Source of the DNA: Massilia sp. BSC265
GTDB lineage: Bacteria > Pseudomonadota > Gammaproteobacteria > Burkholderiales > Burkholderiaceae_D
Direction of reading: 5' to 3'
Assembly: GCF_000740675.1 (NCBI RefSeq)
Contig: NZ_JPXI01000010.1
Location: 186,001 to 250,000, forward strand
Length of the DNA stretch: 64,000 nt
In this document: in pieces, positions 44,507 through 53,157 of the stretch
Layout: every line of letters begins with the position of its first letter
Numbering within the stretch: position 1 is the stretch's first letter
Made by a program: the position numbers and the translations under genes
Notes under the pieces: generated by a model
Seen by the model: the letters and a program-made list of their open reading frames with translations, nothing else
Told to the model about the DNA's origin: nothing
The model's database searches: none

Positions 44507-45841
44507 TCAGCCCGCTTCAGGCTCGAACACATAGATGTCGCCGGTCGCCGCGACGGCGATCAACCGTCCCTCGTGCCATACGGGGGTGGCGGCGAATGCG
44601 CCCAGGCGCTTGACGTGCTCCAGTCCGGCATCGAGGGCGTGGGTGCCGCCGCCGAACAGGCGCCCGCTGTCGAATTTTCCGTTCGCGTCGACGATGCCGG
44701 AAGCATTCGCCGCCGCCTCAGGGGTGCGCCAGCTCCAGCGCGCCTTGCCGCCCGCCGCGTCGAGCAGGTGAAGTTCGCCCTTCATCGAGGCGCCGAGTAG
44801 CGCGTCACCCACCAGCAGCGGCGAAGCGAAGGTCCATACCCGCATGTCGTGGCGATACAGCTCGCGTCCGCTGCGCTTGTCCAACGCCAGCAGCAGGCCG
44901 GTATCCGAGGTGGCCAGGTAGACGCGGGCCGGGTCGTGGGCGGCGGTGGCCACCACCCAGGTGCCGCCGGCGTCGTAGCGCCACCGTTGCCGTCCGCTGC
45001 GCGCATCGATCGCATAGAAGTAGCCGTCGCGCGCGCCGATGTAGACCGTGTCCTCGTCCATGCTGGGTGAGGCCTGGATGCCCGTCATGACGCTGATCTT
45101 CTGCTCGGTGCGGGTCTGGAAGCGCCAGCGCTCCTCGCCGCTGGCAGCGTCCAGCGCATACACCGCCCCGTCCCAGCTGCCGATCACGACACGCCCGTCG
45201 GCCAGCGCCGGCGACGAATGCACGACACCGCCGGTCTTGTAGGCCCAGGCCAGGGCGCCGCTCCTGGCGTCCAGCGCGTAGACGTGCTCGTCGCTGCTGC
45301 CGAAATAGACCTTGCCGCCATGGACCAGCGGCGAAGACAGGTACAGGTCCCAAGGGTCGGGCACCGGCTCGCCGTTGCGCGGCAGGCCGAACATGCCATG
45401 CGCGGCGAAGCGTCGCTCGCCGCCGGTCCTGAAGGTCCACAGTGGCTTGCCTTTGGCGGCGTCGAGCGCATGGAAGCGCCCGTCCCGGGCAAGGAAGTAG
45501 ACGACGCCGTCCGCCACCGCCGGGGTCGAGCCGATGCCGGCGCGCGCGTGGTACAGCCACTGAAGCGTCATGTCGCGCGCATCAAAGGCGTACAGGTTGC
45601 CGTTCTCGGCGGCGACGAACAGGCGGCCGCCCGCCACCACCGGGGAGGCGCGGACCTCGGCATGGACGTCGGCGCGCCCGACCAGGCGCAAGCCGCGGAT
45701 GCCGTCCGGGGCGTCGGCCCGGCCGCTGTGCCGGGCATCACCCATCAGGACCGGCCAGTCCGCGTGCGCAGCCACAGGAAACAAGGCCCCGAGAGATACG
45801 TACAAGACGACCAGGGAAGCGGCAAGACGGAAGCGTGGCAT
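44507..45841 (-). CDS. Periplasmic PQQ-like beta-propeller repeat protein
   Basis: A 444-residue exported protein (signal 1-26). It consists of repeated blades with the WD-like pattern 'hYALDAxxGxxxWxYxTG' (for example VYALDARSGALAWAYKTG and VYALDAASGEERWRFQT), about seven or eight repeats, as in BamB and PQQ-dehydrogenase-type propellers. No dehydrogenase or heme site is apparent, so it is more likely a binding scaffold. The N-terminus contains MGDARHSGRADAPDG, typical of this group. Divergent from the response regulator 113 bases away. Confidence 0.88.
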   Translation of the reverse strand: MPRFRLAASLVVLYVSLGALFPVAAHADWPVLMGDARHSGRADAPDGIRGLRLVGRADVHAEVRASPVVAGGRLFVAAENGNLYAFDARDMTLQWLYHARAGIGSTPAVADGVVYFLARDGRFHALDAAKGKPLWTFRTGGERRFAAHGMFGLPRNGEPVPDPWDLYLSSPLVHGGKVYFGSSDEHVYALDARSGALAWAYKTGGVVHSSPALADGRVVIGSWDGAVYALDAASGEERWRFQTRTEQKISVMTGIQASPSMDEDTVYIGARDGYFYAIDARSGRQRWRYDAGGTWVVATAAHDPARVYLATSDTGLLLALDKRSGRELYRHDMRVWTFASPLLVGDALLGASMKGELHLLDAAGGKARWSWRTPEAAANASGIVDANGKFDSGRLFGGGTHALDAGLEHVKRLGAFAATPVWHEGRLIAVAATGDIYVFEPEAG

Positions 45842-45954
45842 GCGTTGGCCTTTCGAAGTGAAAGCCAGGATTGTAGAAGCGACGCGCCGGAAAAACCTTC
45901 AGCCAATCTATAGGCACATGGGCAAGGACGCGGCGGCGCCCTATACTTCCATCC

Positions 45955-46629
45955 ATGCGAATACTCCTGCTCGAAGACGACCTGGCGCTGGGCCGCGCGC
46001 TGCAGACGGTCTTGCACGACGACGGCTGGCTGGCCACCTGGGTGCGCCTCGGCGCCGATGCCGAGCGCCTGCTCGGCCAGGAATCCTTTGCCGCGCTGCT
46101 GCTCGACCTCGGCCTGCCCGACGACGACGGCCTCGCCCTGCTGCGCCGCCTGCGCGCGGCCGGGCATGGGCTGCCCAGCCTGGTCATCACGGCGCGCGAC
46201 AGCCTGGAGGACCGCCTCAGCGGCTTCGACGGCGGCGCCGACGACTACCTGATCAAGCCCTTCGACATTCCCGAGCTGCTGGCACGCCTGCGTGCAGTGG
46301 TGCGGCGCGCAGGCGCTGCAGGAACCGGATCTGCGGCGGCGCCCGACCCAGGCTGGACGCTGGGCGACCTGGCCCTCGATCCCCGGCGCCTGAGCGTGAG
46401 CCGCGCTGGCCAGCCGCTGCCGGTGTCGCGCACCGAGTTCGCGCTGCTGTACACCCTGGTGCGCCATGCCGACCGCATCGTTACCCGGGCCGAGCTCGAA
46501 GACGGCGTGCTGCCGTATAGCGGCGGCCAGACGCTCGATGTCCACATGTCCAACCTGCGTCGAAAGATCGGCGAAGGATACATCCGAACCGTGCGCGGCG
46601 TCGGCTACATGGTGCGCGATGACGCCTGA
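45955..46629 (+). CDS. OmpR/PhoB-type response regulator (QseB-like)
   Basis: A 224-residue regulator: receiver domain with acidic pocket Glu7-Asp8-Asp9, phospho-acceptor Asp51 (LLLDLGLPDDDG), conserved Thr/Ala and Lys (LIKPFDIPELLARLRA), then a winged-helix DNA-binding domain (LSVSRAGQPLPVSRTEFALL, VDVHMSNLRRKIG-type motif LDVHMSNLRRKIGEG and a GVGYMV wing). Similar to QseB/TctD regulators. It overlaps the kinase gene by 11 bases. Confidence 0.95.
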   Translation: MRILLLEDDLALGRALQTVLHDDGWLATWVRLGADAERLLGQESFAALLLDLGLPDDDGLALLRRLRAAGHGLPSLVITARDSLEDRLSGFDGGADDYLIKPFDIPELLARLRAVVRRAGAAGTGSAAAPDPGWTLGDLALDPRRLSVSRAGQPLPVSRTEFALLYTLVRHADRIVTRAELEDGVLPYSGGQTLDVHMSNLRRKIGEGYIRTVRGVGYMVRDDA

Positions 46630-47926
46630 ACGTCCGCGCTCGCTGCTGCGGCGCCTGCTGGCCGGCTTCATGCTCGTAATGCTGGCGATCTGGCTGGCGG
46701 CGCTGGCGCACGTTGCCTGGCAGGTGCAGGCTGACCAGCAGCGCCAGGCGCTCATCGTCAACAAGGCCTGGGCGCGCCAGATCATGCTAAGCGTGCGCCA
46801 CGCCGCCCATGACCCGGCCGAGATGGCGCGCATCGGTGCGGGCATCGAGAAGCTGCGCCAGGAGATGTACCGCGAAGCCGGCTTCGACAGCCCGGCGCGG
46901 GTCGTGCTGCGCCACCACGGCCGCCTGCTCTACGACTCGATGCCGGAGCCGGTCCCGCCCGCGGACTGGGTGCGCTGGGTCGAACGCGACGATGCGGCCG
47001 GTATCGTGGTCGAGCGTGCGGAAAAGCCGAACACGGACTGGCTGTTCACGCCCTCCGCCGCCAGCCACCTCCTGACGCCGCTGGCCTACAGCCTGCCCTT
47101 CCTGCTGCTGCCCGCCTGGCTGATCGTGCGCGTGGGGCTGCGTCCGCTGCGCAGCCTGGCCGACGCCGTGGCGGGCCGGGATGCCTCCGACCTCGCACCG
47201 GTGCCGCCCTCGCCCTACCGCGAGCTGACGCCGCTGGTACAGGCCATCAACGGACTGATGGCGCGCCTGTCCGAACGCCTGTCACGCGAGAAGGAATTCC
47301 TGGTCGACGCGGCGCACGAGCTCAAGACGCCGCTGTCCGTGGTGCAGCTCAACGCGCACCTGCTGGAACACGCGCCCGACGCTGAACGGCGTGCACAGGC
47401 CGCGGCAGGACTGCGCGCAGGCGTGGCGCGCGCGACGCACGCCGTCCACCAGCTGCTAGCACTCGAGCGGGCCCACGGCGAGGCGGGCGGGCGCGACAAG
47501 ACGCCGCTCGACCTGGCGGCGCTGGTGCGAGAGCGCATCGCGCTGGCCGCACCGCTGGCGCTGCAGCGCGGCGTCGACGTCGCCTTCGAGGTTCAGCAAT
47601 CCTGCACGCTGGCGCTGCACCGCGAGAGCACGTCGGCGCTGCTCGACAACATCATCGGCAATGCCCTCAAGTATTCACCCGACGGTGGCGCAGTACTGGT
47701 GCGGCTAAATGGCCGCATGCTGACGGTGTCGGACCAGGGGCCCGGCATCCCCCCGGAACTGCGCCGCAAGGTGTTCGAGCGTTTCTACCGGGTGCCCGGC
47801 CAGGAACTGCCGGGCAGCGGCCTGGGGCTGTCGATCGCGGAGCGCGCTGCGCTGCGCAATGGCGCGCAGATCGCGCTGGCAGATGGGCCGGATGGGCGCG
47901 GATTGACGGTAACGCTGGCGTTCTAG
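46619..47926 (+). CDS. Sensor histidine kinase (QseC/TctE-like)
   Basis: A 435-residue membrane kinase, partner of the regulator just upstream (11-base overlap). Two transmembrane helices at about 14-34 and 151-172 flank a 115-residue periplasmic sensor. A HAMP-like segment precedes HisKA with His233 in FLVDAAHELKTPLS, then HATPase boxes NALKYSPDGG, DQGPGIP and GSGLGLSIAERA. The signal is unknown. ATG 46619 is chosen; the longer frame overlaps the regulator too far. Confidence 0.94.
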   Translation: MTPERPRSLLRRLLAGFMLVMLAIWLAALAHVAWQVQADQQRQALIVNKAWARQIMLSVRHAAHDPAEMARIGAGIEKLRQEMYREAGFDSPARVVLRHHGRLLYDSMPEPVPPADWVRWVERDDAAGIVVERAEKPNTDWLFTPSAASHLLTPLAYSLPFLLLPAWLIVRVGLRPLRSLADAVAGRDASDLAPVPPSPYRELTPLVQAINGLMARLSERLSREKEFLVDAAHELKTPLSVVQLNAHLLEHAPDAERRAQAAAGLRAGVARATHAVHQLLALERAHGEAGGRDKTPLDLAALVRERIALAAPLALQRGVDVAFEVQQSCTLALHRESTSALLDNIIGNALKYSPDGGAVLVRLNGRMLTVSDQGPGIPPELRRKVFERFYRVPGQELPGSGLGLSIAERAALRNGAQIALADGPDGRGLTVTLAF

Positions 47927-47941
47927 CCGGCGTCGCCACAA

Positions 47942-49786
47942 TCAGCCCTTGCGGTGCGGCTTCTTGCCGCCCTTCTCCGCCACGCGCCGGTCGGCGCCCG
48001 GCTTCGCGAAGCTCTTCTTCTTCGGCGCCGTGACGATCGGCTCCTCCGCCCCGTCACGGGTCATGTTCAGCTGCTGGCCGGCCACCCACACGGTCTTGAG
48101 GTGGTCGACCAGGTCCTGGGGCATGTCGTCCGGCAGGTCGATGGTGCTGAAGTCGTCGTAGATCTCGATGCGCCCCATGTACTTGGCCGGCATGTTGGCC
48201 TCGTTGGCGATGGCGCCGACGATGTTGCCCGGCTTGACGCCGTGCTGGTGGCCGACCTCGATGCGGAAGGTCGCCATGCCCGGTTCGGGCGCGCGCTCCA
48301 CACGCTCTTTCTTGAAGGCCGGTTCACGCGGTTCGCGCGGCGGACGTGCCGGACGGTCTTCCCAGGCGCCCGCATCCCGGCCCGCATCGCGGCCAAACTC
48401 GCGCGGCACGAAGTCCGCGCGCTCCGGACGTGCCTGCACGTCGCGGTCCGGCTTTTCCAGCAGCAGCGGCTGCTCGCCGCGCGCCAGCTTGGCCAGCGCG
48501 GCGGCGATGTCCACCGCCGGCACGTTGTGCTCGCGCTCGTAATCCTCGACCAGCGAACGGAACACGTCCAGGCCGCCCTCGGCCAGCGTCGCCGCGATCT
48601 GCTCCTTGAAGCGGGCAATGCGCACTTCGTTCACCGCTTTCACGGTCGGCAGCTGCAGCGGCGCCACCGGCTGGCGCGTGGCGCGCTCGATCGCCTTGAG
48701 CAGGCCGCGCTCGCGCGGGGTGATGAACAGGATCGCCTCGCCGCTGCGGCCGGCGCGGCCGGTGCGGCCGATGCGGTGGGTATAGCTTTCCGGGTCGGAC
48801 GGCACGTCGTAGTTGATCACGTGGCTGATGCGCTCGACGTCGAGGCCGCGCGCGGCGACGTCGGTCGCGACCAGGATGTCGATCTTGCCGTTCTTGAGCT
48901 GTTCGATGGTACGTTCGCGTGCCTGCTGGGCCATGTCGCCGTTGATGGCGACGGCGGCAAAGCCGCGTGCCTGCAGCTTGGTCGCCAGTTCCTCGGTGCC
49001 GAGCTTGGTGCGGGCGAAGATGATCATGCCGTCGAAGGGCTCGGCCTCCAGGATGCGGGTCAGCGCATCGAGCTTCTGCATGCCGGCCACCAGCCAGTAG
49101 CGCTGGGTGATGTTCTCGGCGGTGCCGGTCTTGGCGGCCACCGTGATTTCCTGCGGGTCGCGCAAGTAGGTCTTGGCGATGCGCTTGATCGCCGGCGGCA
49201 TGGTGGCCGAGAACAGCGTGGTCTGGCGCTCCGGCGGGGTCTGCTGCAGGATGTGCTCGACGTCGTCGATGAAGCCCATGCGCAGCATCTCGTCCGCTTC
49301 GTCCAGGACCAGGGTCTTGAGCTGGGAGAGGTCGAGCGAGCCCTTCTCGATGTGGTCGATCACGCGGCCCGGGGTGGCCACCACCACGTGCACGCCGCGG
49401 CGCAGGGCCGACAGCTGCGGGCCATAGCTCTGGCCGCCGTAGATCGGCAGCACGTGGAAGCCCTTGATGTGGGCGGCGTAGCTCTGGAAGGCCTCGGCCA
49501 CCTGGATCGCCAGCTCGCGCGTCGGCGCCAGCACCAGCGCCTGGGGCGCGGCCTGCTTGATGTCGATGCGCGACAGGATCGGCAGCGCGAAAGCGGCAGT
49601 CTTGCCGGTGCCGGTCTGGGCCTGCCCGAGCACGTCACGGTTGGCCAGCAGCAGCGGAATGGTCGCGGCCTGGATCGGCGACGGCGTTTCGTAGCCGACT
49701 TCCTTCAACGCCTTCAGGACTGGAGCGGAAAGGTCGAGGTCGGCAAACGTCGGGAGGGGGGTGTCAGACATGGGGGAGATGCTCAT
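47942..49786 (-). CDS. DEAD-box RNA helicase (DeaD/CsdA-like)
   Basis: A 614-residue ATP-dependent RNA helicase for ribosome assembly and mRNA unwinding, often cold-induced. Q motif near residues 14-38 (FADLDLSAPVLKALKEVGYETPSPIQ as the usual FxxLxL…PSPIQ pattern), motif I AQTGTGKT (56-63), PTRELAIQ, TPGR, VLDEADEML, FSATMP, and motif VI HRIGRTGRAG. After the core: an acidic/arginine linker, a DbpA-type RNA-binding domain (FRIEVGHQHGVKPGNIVGAI) and a basic Lys/Arg tail. ATG 49786 is used; ATG 49771 is an alternative. Confidence 0.95.
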   Translation of the reverse strand: MSISPMSDTPLPTFADLDLSAPVLKALKEVGYETPSPIQAATIPLLLANRDVLGQAQTGTGKTAAFALPILSRIDIKQAAPQALVLAPTRELAIQVAEAFQSYAAHIKGFHVLPIYGGQSYGPQLSALRRGVHVVVATPGRVIDHIEKGSLDLSQLKTLVLDEADEMLRMGFIDDVEHILQQTPPERQTTLFSATMPPAIKRIAKTYLRDPQEITVAAKTGTAENITQRYWLVAGMQKLDALTRILEAEPFDGMIIFARTKLGTEELATKLQARGFAAVAINGDMAQQARERTIEQLKNGKIDILVATDVAARGLDVERISHVINYDVPSDPESYTHRIGRTGRAGRSGEAILFITPRERGLLKAIERATRQPVAPLQLPTVKAVNEVRIARFKEQIAATLAEGGLDVFRSLVEDYEREHNVPAVDIAAALAKLARGEQPLLLEKPDRDVQARPERADFVPREFGRDAGRDAGAWEDRPARPPREPREPAFKKERVERAPEPGMATFRIEVGHQHGVKPGNIVGAIANEANMPAKYMGRIEIYDDFSTIDLPDDMPQDLVDHLKTVWVAGQQLNMTRDGAEEPIVTAPKKKSFAKPGADRRVAEKGGKKPHRKG

Positions 49787-49861
49787 AAAGTAAGTACGAA
49801 GGCGCCAGTTTACACTGTCGCCCGGGAGCCCGTCGCAAACTGCGGGGCCTTGTTCTGCAGT

Positions 49862-49902
49862 AAAAAAGAAAAAGCCCTTGCAGGCATTGCTGCCTGCAAG
49901 GG
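49862..49902 (-). terminator. Rho-independent terminator of the TonB receptor gene
   Basis: On the minus strand CCCTTGCAGGC (49892-49902) and GCCTGCAAGGG (49875-49885) form a perfect 11-bp stem with a six-base loop, followed by CTTTTTCTTTTTT. It lies 34 bases after the receptor stop and upstream of the helicase gene. Confidence 0.92.
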
Positions 49903-49935
49903 TTGCGGCGCGCCCGAAGGGGGCGAGCGGGATGA

Positions 49936-52611
49936 TTACAGCTTGTAGTTCAGGCCGAACAGCATCTGGCGGCCGTACTTGCTGTAGCCGCGCGGGCGGT
50001 CTTCGGTACCGGCGTAGCTGCGGAAGGCGGTGTCGGTCAGGTTGTTCACCTGGAACAGCACCGACAGACCCTGGATCGACTTGAAGTCGTAACCCAGCTG
50101 CAGGTCGACGACCTTGTCAGCCTTTACGTAGGTCAGCTCGGTCGCGCCGCCGATGCCGCCGATTTCGCCGACGAAGTCGCTGCGGTAGCGCTGGCTGACG
50201 CGTGCCGAGAAGCCTTCCTTCTCGTAGTACGCGGTCACGTTGAACACACGCTTCGACAGGCCAGGCAGCGGGATGTTCATGCCGGCAAAGCGCTGGTCGA
50301 GGATCGTGATCTCGCTATTGGTGAACGATGCGTTGGCGGTGACGCCGAAGCCGTCCAGCACCGGGTGGACCATGTCCAGCGGAACCGAGGCCGCGAATTC
50401 GAGGCCCTTGATGCTGCCGCCTTCGCCGTTGCGCGGCTGGGTCATGGTGCCGATGTTCGAGGTGGCGCCGACCAAGCGGTATTCGGAGAAGTCACGTGGC
50501 GTGGTCACGGTGTAGATGTACGACGTCAGGTCCTTGTAGAAACCTGCTGCCGACACGTAGCCCTTGTTGCCGAAGTACTTTTCCCACGACAGGTCAACCT
50601 GCTTGGCGCGCCACGGATCGAGCTGGGCGTTGCCGCCGTTGCCCCATGGGGTGCCGGTGCTCTGGGCGGTCAGGCCGACTTCCAGCGCCGCGTTCAGCTG
50701 GTTCAGCTTGGCACGTGCCAGGGTCTTGCCGGCGCCGAAGCGGATGAACTGTTGCTCAGGCAGACTCCACGCGAGGTTGACGCTCGGCAGGTAGTCGGTG
50801 TACTTCTTGCCGTCGGTCAGCGGCACCAGGTCGGCGAACGGCCAGGCGCGCAGCGTGTTGGCGGTCGAGCTCTGGTCGGTCTTGACGACCTGGACACCGA
50901 TGTTGCCGCGCAGCGGCATCGACATCAGTTCGGTGTCGATGTTCAGCTTGGCGTAACCGGTCTTGACCTTCTCGTCGATGGTCCAGTTCTTGGTGGCGCC
51001 CCACGGGACCAGGATGGCCGGCGTGAACGGGCCGAAGTTCTGACTCAGCACGCCCGGGATATCCCAGCTCAGGGTATTCGGCAGGCCGTACAGGTCCTGC
51101 GACCCGTTCACGACGTTGGCTGCGAAGGTGCCGCTGCCGATCTTCGAGAAGCCGGTTTCCAGATGCTGCTTTTCCTTCTCGCGCTTGGAGACGTTGAAGC
51201 CGACTTCCAGGCTGCTGAACAGCGGGCTGTCGAATTTGCGTTCCACGCTGGCGCGCGCCGAGGTCATCTTGTCGGTCATGTACGGCGCGTTGACGTAGCC
51301 TTCGCCGAACTGGCCGCCGATCGCGATCTGCGAGGGATCGTCGTAGACGCCGCTCAGGCCGAGGGTCGGGATCTGTCCGCCGGCATAGGAGAATTTCAGC
51401 GACTGGCGCGCGGCACGGCCGGCGTTGATCTCGATCAGCTCTTCGCGGTGGTCCGCCTTCGAACGGCTGAGGTCGACGATGCCGACCCAGTCGCCCGAGG
51501 TGAAGCGGTTGTTCCAGCCGAAGGCGGTCAGCTTGTCTTCGCGGGTCATGCGGTTGTTACGCACCACCGGGTTGACGTTGTTGGCGGTACCCTCGACCAT
51601 CACGCCGTTGACGGTGCGGCCGTTGGTGAAGGTGACGTTGCCGTCGTCCTTCAGCGGGATTTCCATGCCGCGGCGGATCTCTTCCTGGTCGAAGCGCGAG
51701 TGGTACACGTCGAGGGTCGAGCTGAAGTTACGGTTCGGACGGAATTCAAGCACGCCCATCAGGCCGTCGCGCACCTGGTCACCGGTAATCGCCAGGGCCT
51801 TGATGCCCTTCGGGACCTTCACGTTCGGGTTGCCGCCGGAATCAACCCAGTCCCAGGTTTCGAACTGTTCGCCGACGTTCGGCTTGTCCTGGCGCGCGTA
51901 ACCGATCGCGATACCGATGGTGCGGTTCGCGAACTGGTCGATATAGGAAGCGCTGACGCGGCTGCCGGCGTCCGGCGAACCGGCGCTGATCGAACCCTTC
52001 GAGTTCTTTTCGCCGCGCACGTTGACGCTGATGGTGCGCTCGCGCAGCGACAGCGGTTTGATGGTCTGCAGGTCGACCGTGCCCGACAGCCCCTGGCCGA
52101 CGACGCTGGCATCCGAGGTCTTGTACACGGTCACGGCGTTGATCAGTTCCGACGGGTACTGGTCGTATTCGACGGTGCGGTCCGAGCTGGTTGTGACCTG
52201 TTCGCGGCCGTTCAGCAACGCAGTCGACAGGTCGCCCGAGGTGCCGCGGATGCTGATGGACTGGGCCTGACCGTTGACGCGCTGTGCCGACAGGCCCGGC
52301 AGGCGGGCCAGCGACTCGGCGATCGAGACATCCGGCAGCTTGCCGATGTCTTCGGAAGAGATGGCTTCAACGATGCCGGTCGACTCGCGCTTGACGCCGA
52401 TCGCAGTCTCGATTGCGCGACGGATGCCGGTCACGGTCACGGTAGTAACTGGACCGTCGACCGTTGGGGTGTTTGCAGTGGTGCCCGAGGTCTGTGCGTT
52501 GACGTTGCCGGCCATGGCCGCAAGGAAAACTGCGCAGCCGGCAGCGACCGGGCTCAGCTGGAATGCAAGGCGGGCTGGCTCACCAGCGCGCTTGGTTGCG
52601 AAGATATTCAT
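49936..52611 (-). CDS. TonB-dependent outer-membrane receptor, probable maltodextrin transporter
   Basis: An 891-residue receptor of the Xanthomonas/Caulobacter type. Signal peptide to about residue 40 (…AGNVNAQ). Plug domain near 55-175: VTVTGIRRAIETAIGVKRES, SEDIGKLPDVSIAESLARLPG, and the typical GLSGTVDLQTIKPL. The rest is a 22-strand barrel ending in Leu after aromatic-rich GRQMLFGLNYKL. The ligand is inferred from the neighbours: divergent to a neopullulanase-glycosidase operon and near other starch genes, like the MalA receptor of Caulobacter. AGGGGAC ribosome site; promoter and operator are given separately. Confidence 0.93.
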   Translation of the reverse strand: MNIFATKRAGEPARLAFQLSPVAAGCAVFLAAMAGNVNAQTSGTTANTPTVDGPVTTVTVTGIRRAIETAIGVKRESTGIVEAISSEDIGKLPDVSIAESLARLPGLSAQRVNGQAQSISIRGTSGDLSTALLNGREQVTTSSDRTVEYDQYPSELINAVTVYKTSDASVVGQGLSGTVDLQTIKPLSLRERTISVNVRGEKNSKGSISAGSPDAGSRVSASYIDQFANRTIGIAIGYARQDKPNVGEQFETWDWVDSGGNPNVKVPKGIKALAITGDQVRDGLMGVLEFRPNRNFSSTLDVYHSRFDQEEIRRGMEIPLKDDGNVTFTNGRTVNGVMVEGTANNVNPVVRNNRMTREDKLTAFGWNNRFTSGDWVGIVDLSRSKADHREELIEINAGRAARQSLKFSYAGGQIPTLGLSGVYDDPSQIAIGGQFGEGYVNAPYMTDKMTSARASVERKFDSPLFSSLEVGFNVSKREKEKQHLETGFSKIGSGTFAANVVNGSQDLYGLPNTLSWDIPGVLSQNFGPFTPAILVPWGATKNWTIDEKVKTGYAKLNIDTELMSMPLRGNIGVQVVKTDQSSTANTLRAWPFADLVPLTDGKKYTDYLPSVNLAWSLPEQQFIRFGAGKTLARAKLNQLNAALEVGLTAQSTGTPWGNGGNAQLDPWRAKQVDLSWEKYFGNKGYVSAAGFYKDLTSYIYTVTTPRDFSEYRLVGATSNIGTMTQPRNGEGGSIKGLEFAASVPLDMVHPVLDGFGVTANASFTNSEITILDQRFAGMNIPLPGLSKRVFNVTAYYEKEGFSARVSQRYRSDFVGEIGGIGGATELTYVKADKVVDLQLGYDFKSIQGLSVLFQVNNLTDTAFRSYAGTEDRPRGYSKYGRQMLFGLNYKL

Positions 52612-52714
52612 TTGTCCCCTCAATAAAGACCAATAATTTTTTCCCGAAACTACAGCGCGACCGGCAGCTGCACGGCAGCCTCAAGCAAACGTATTTAAAC
52701 GTTCTGTCAAGGAT

Positions 52715-52742
52715 TCTGTATTAAAACTAGATGCACTGTCAA
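52715..52742 (-). promoter_or_regulatory. Putative sigma70 promoter of the TonB receptor
   Basis: Read on the minus strand: TTGACA (52737-52742), 16 bases, TACAGA (52715-52720). The -35 is a perfect match, the -10 moderate. It would start transcription about 95 bases upstream of the receptor ATG. Confidence 0.5.
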
Positions 52743-52845
52743 CGGGAGTTGCTTGTTACTACGATAATGGCATGTTTTTCAGAAAATCGGCAGCACAGCA
52801 CGCCTTTTCCGTTGTATTTGGGGTACACAAGTGCATACAGACGAC

Positions 52846-52860
52846 TGTAGTCGGACTACA
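52846..52860. promoter_or_regulatory. Candidate HexR-like/maltodextrin operator (perfect)
   Basis: TGTAGTCGGACTACA matches TGTAGT-N3-ACTACA at all fixed positions and is palindromic throughout except the single central base. It sits midway in the divergent region, about 104 bases upstream of the receptor's -35 box, where it could act on either gene. Confidence 0.6.
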
Positions 52861-53101
52861 AATACCTATTTTAGTGACCCGATTGCCTGGAAACGCACCA
52901 AGTCGGTGCACGCCTCGCGCGAGAGCGTGGCACGGCGGTGTATAAATTCTACTAGGAAATACATATGCCCAGTCGAAAATCTGTACTTTGACTAGATTAT
53001 GAAATTGCAACTTGTTTGTGCCTTGTAGTCAGTTCATAGTATTCTCAGTGCAACACAACCAAGCGCGGCAGTTCCTCCCTCTCTTGATGATGTTCAAAAG
53101 C

Positions 53102-53116
53102 TGTAGTCTGACTACG
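53102..53116. promoter_or_regulatory. Candidate HexR-like/maltodextrin operator
   Basis: TGTAGTCTGACTACG matches the motif at 11 of 12 fixed positions. It ends 41 bases before the amylase start codon, a position suited to repression by blocking polymerase. Confidence 0.58.
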
Positions 53117-53157
53117 CAGACATGCAGGCTGCATCGGGATGGGAGCGCCCGAATCCT

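Larger units (their letters stand above)
52612..53157. other. Divergent regulatory region, TonB receptor / GH13 amylase
   Basis: This 546-base gap is clearly AT-richer than its surroundings. It contains a sigma70-like promoter toward the receptor (52715-52742), a perfect TGTAGT-N3-ACTACA operator (52846), a half-site (TGTAGTC at 53024-53030) and a second operator (53102) just upstream of the amylase. No gene is visible. The promoter of the amylase must lie between about 52900 and 53110 but no single pair of boxes stands out. Confidence 0.7.

Noticed and set aside
53024..53030. TGTAGTC as a further full operator
   Set aside because: The second half (TTCATA) does not match ACTACA; kept only as a half-site.
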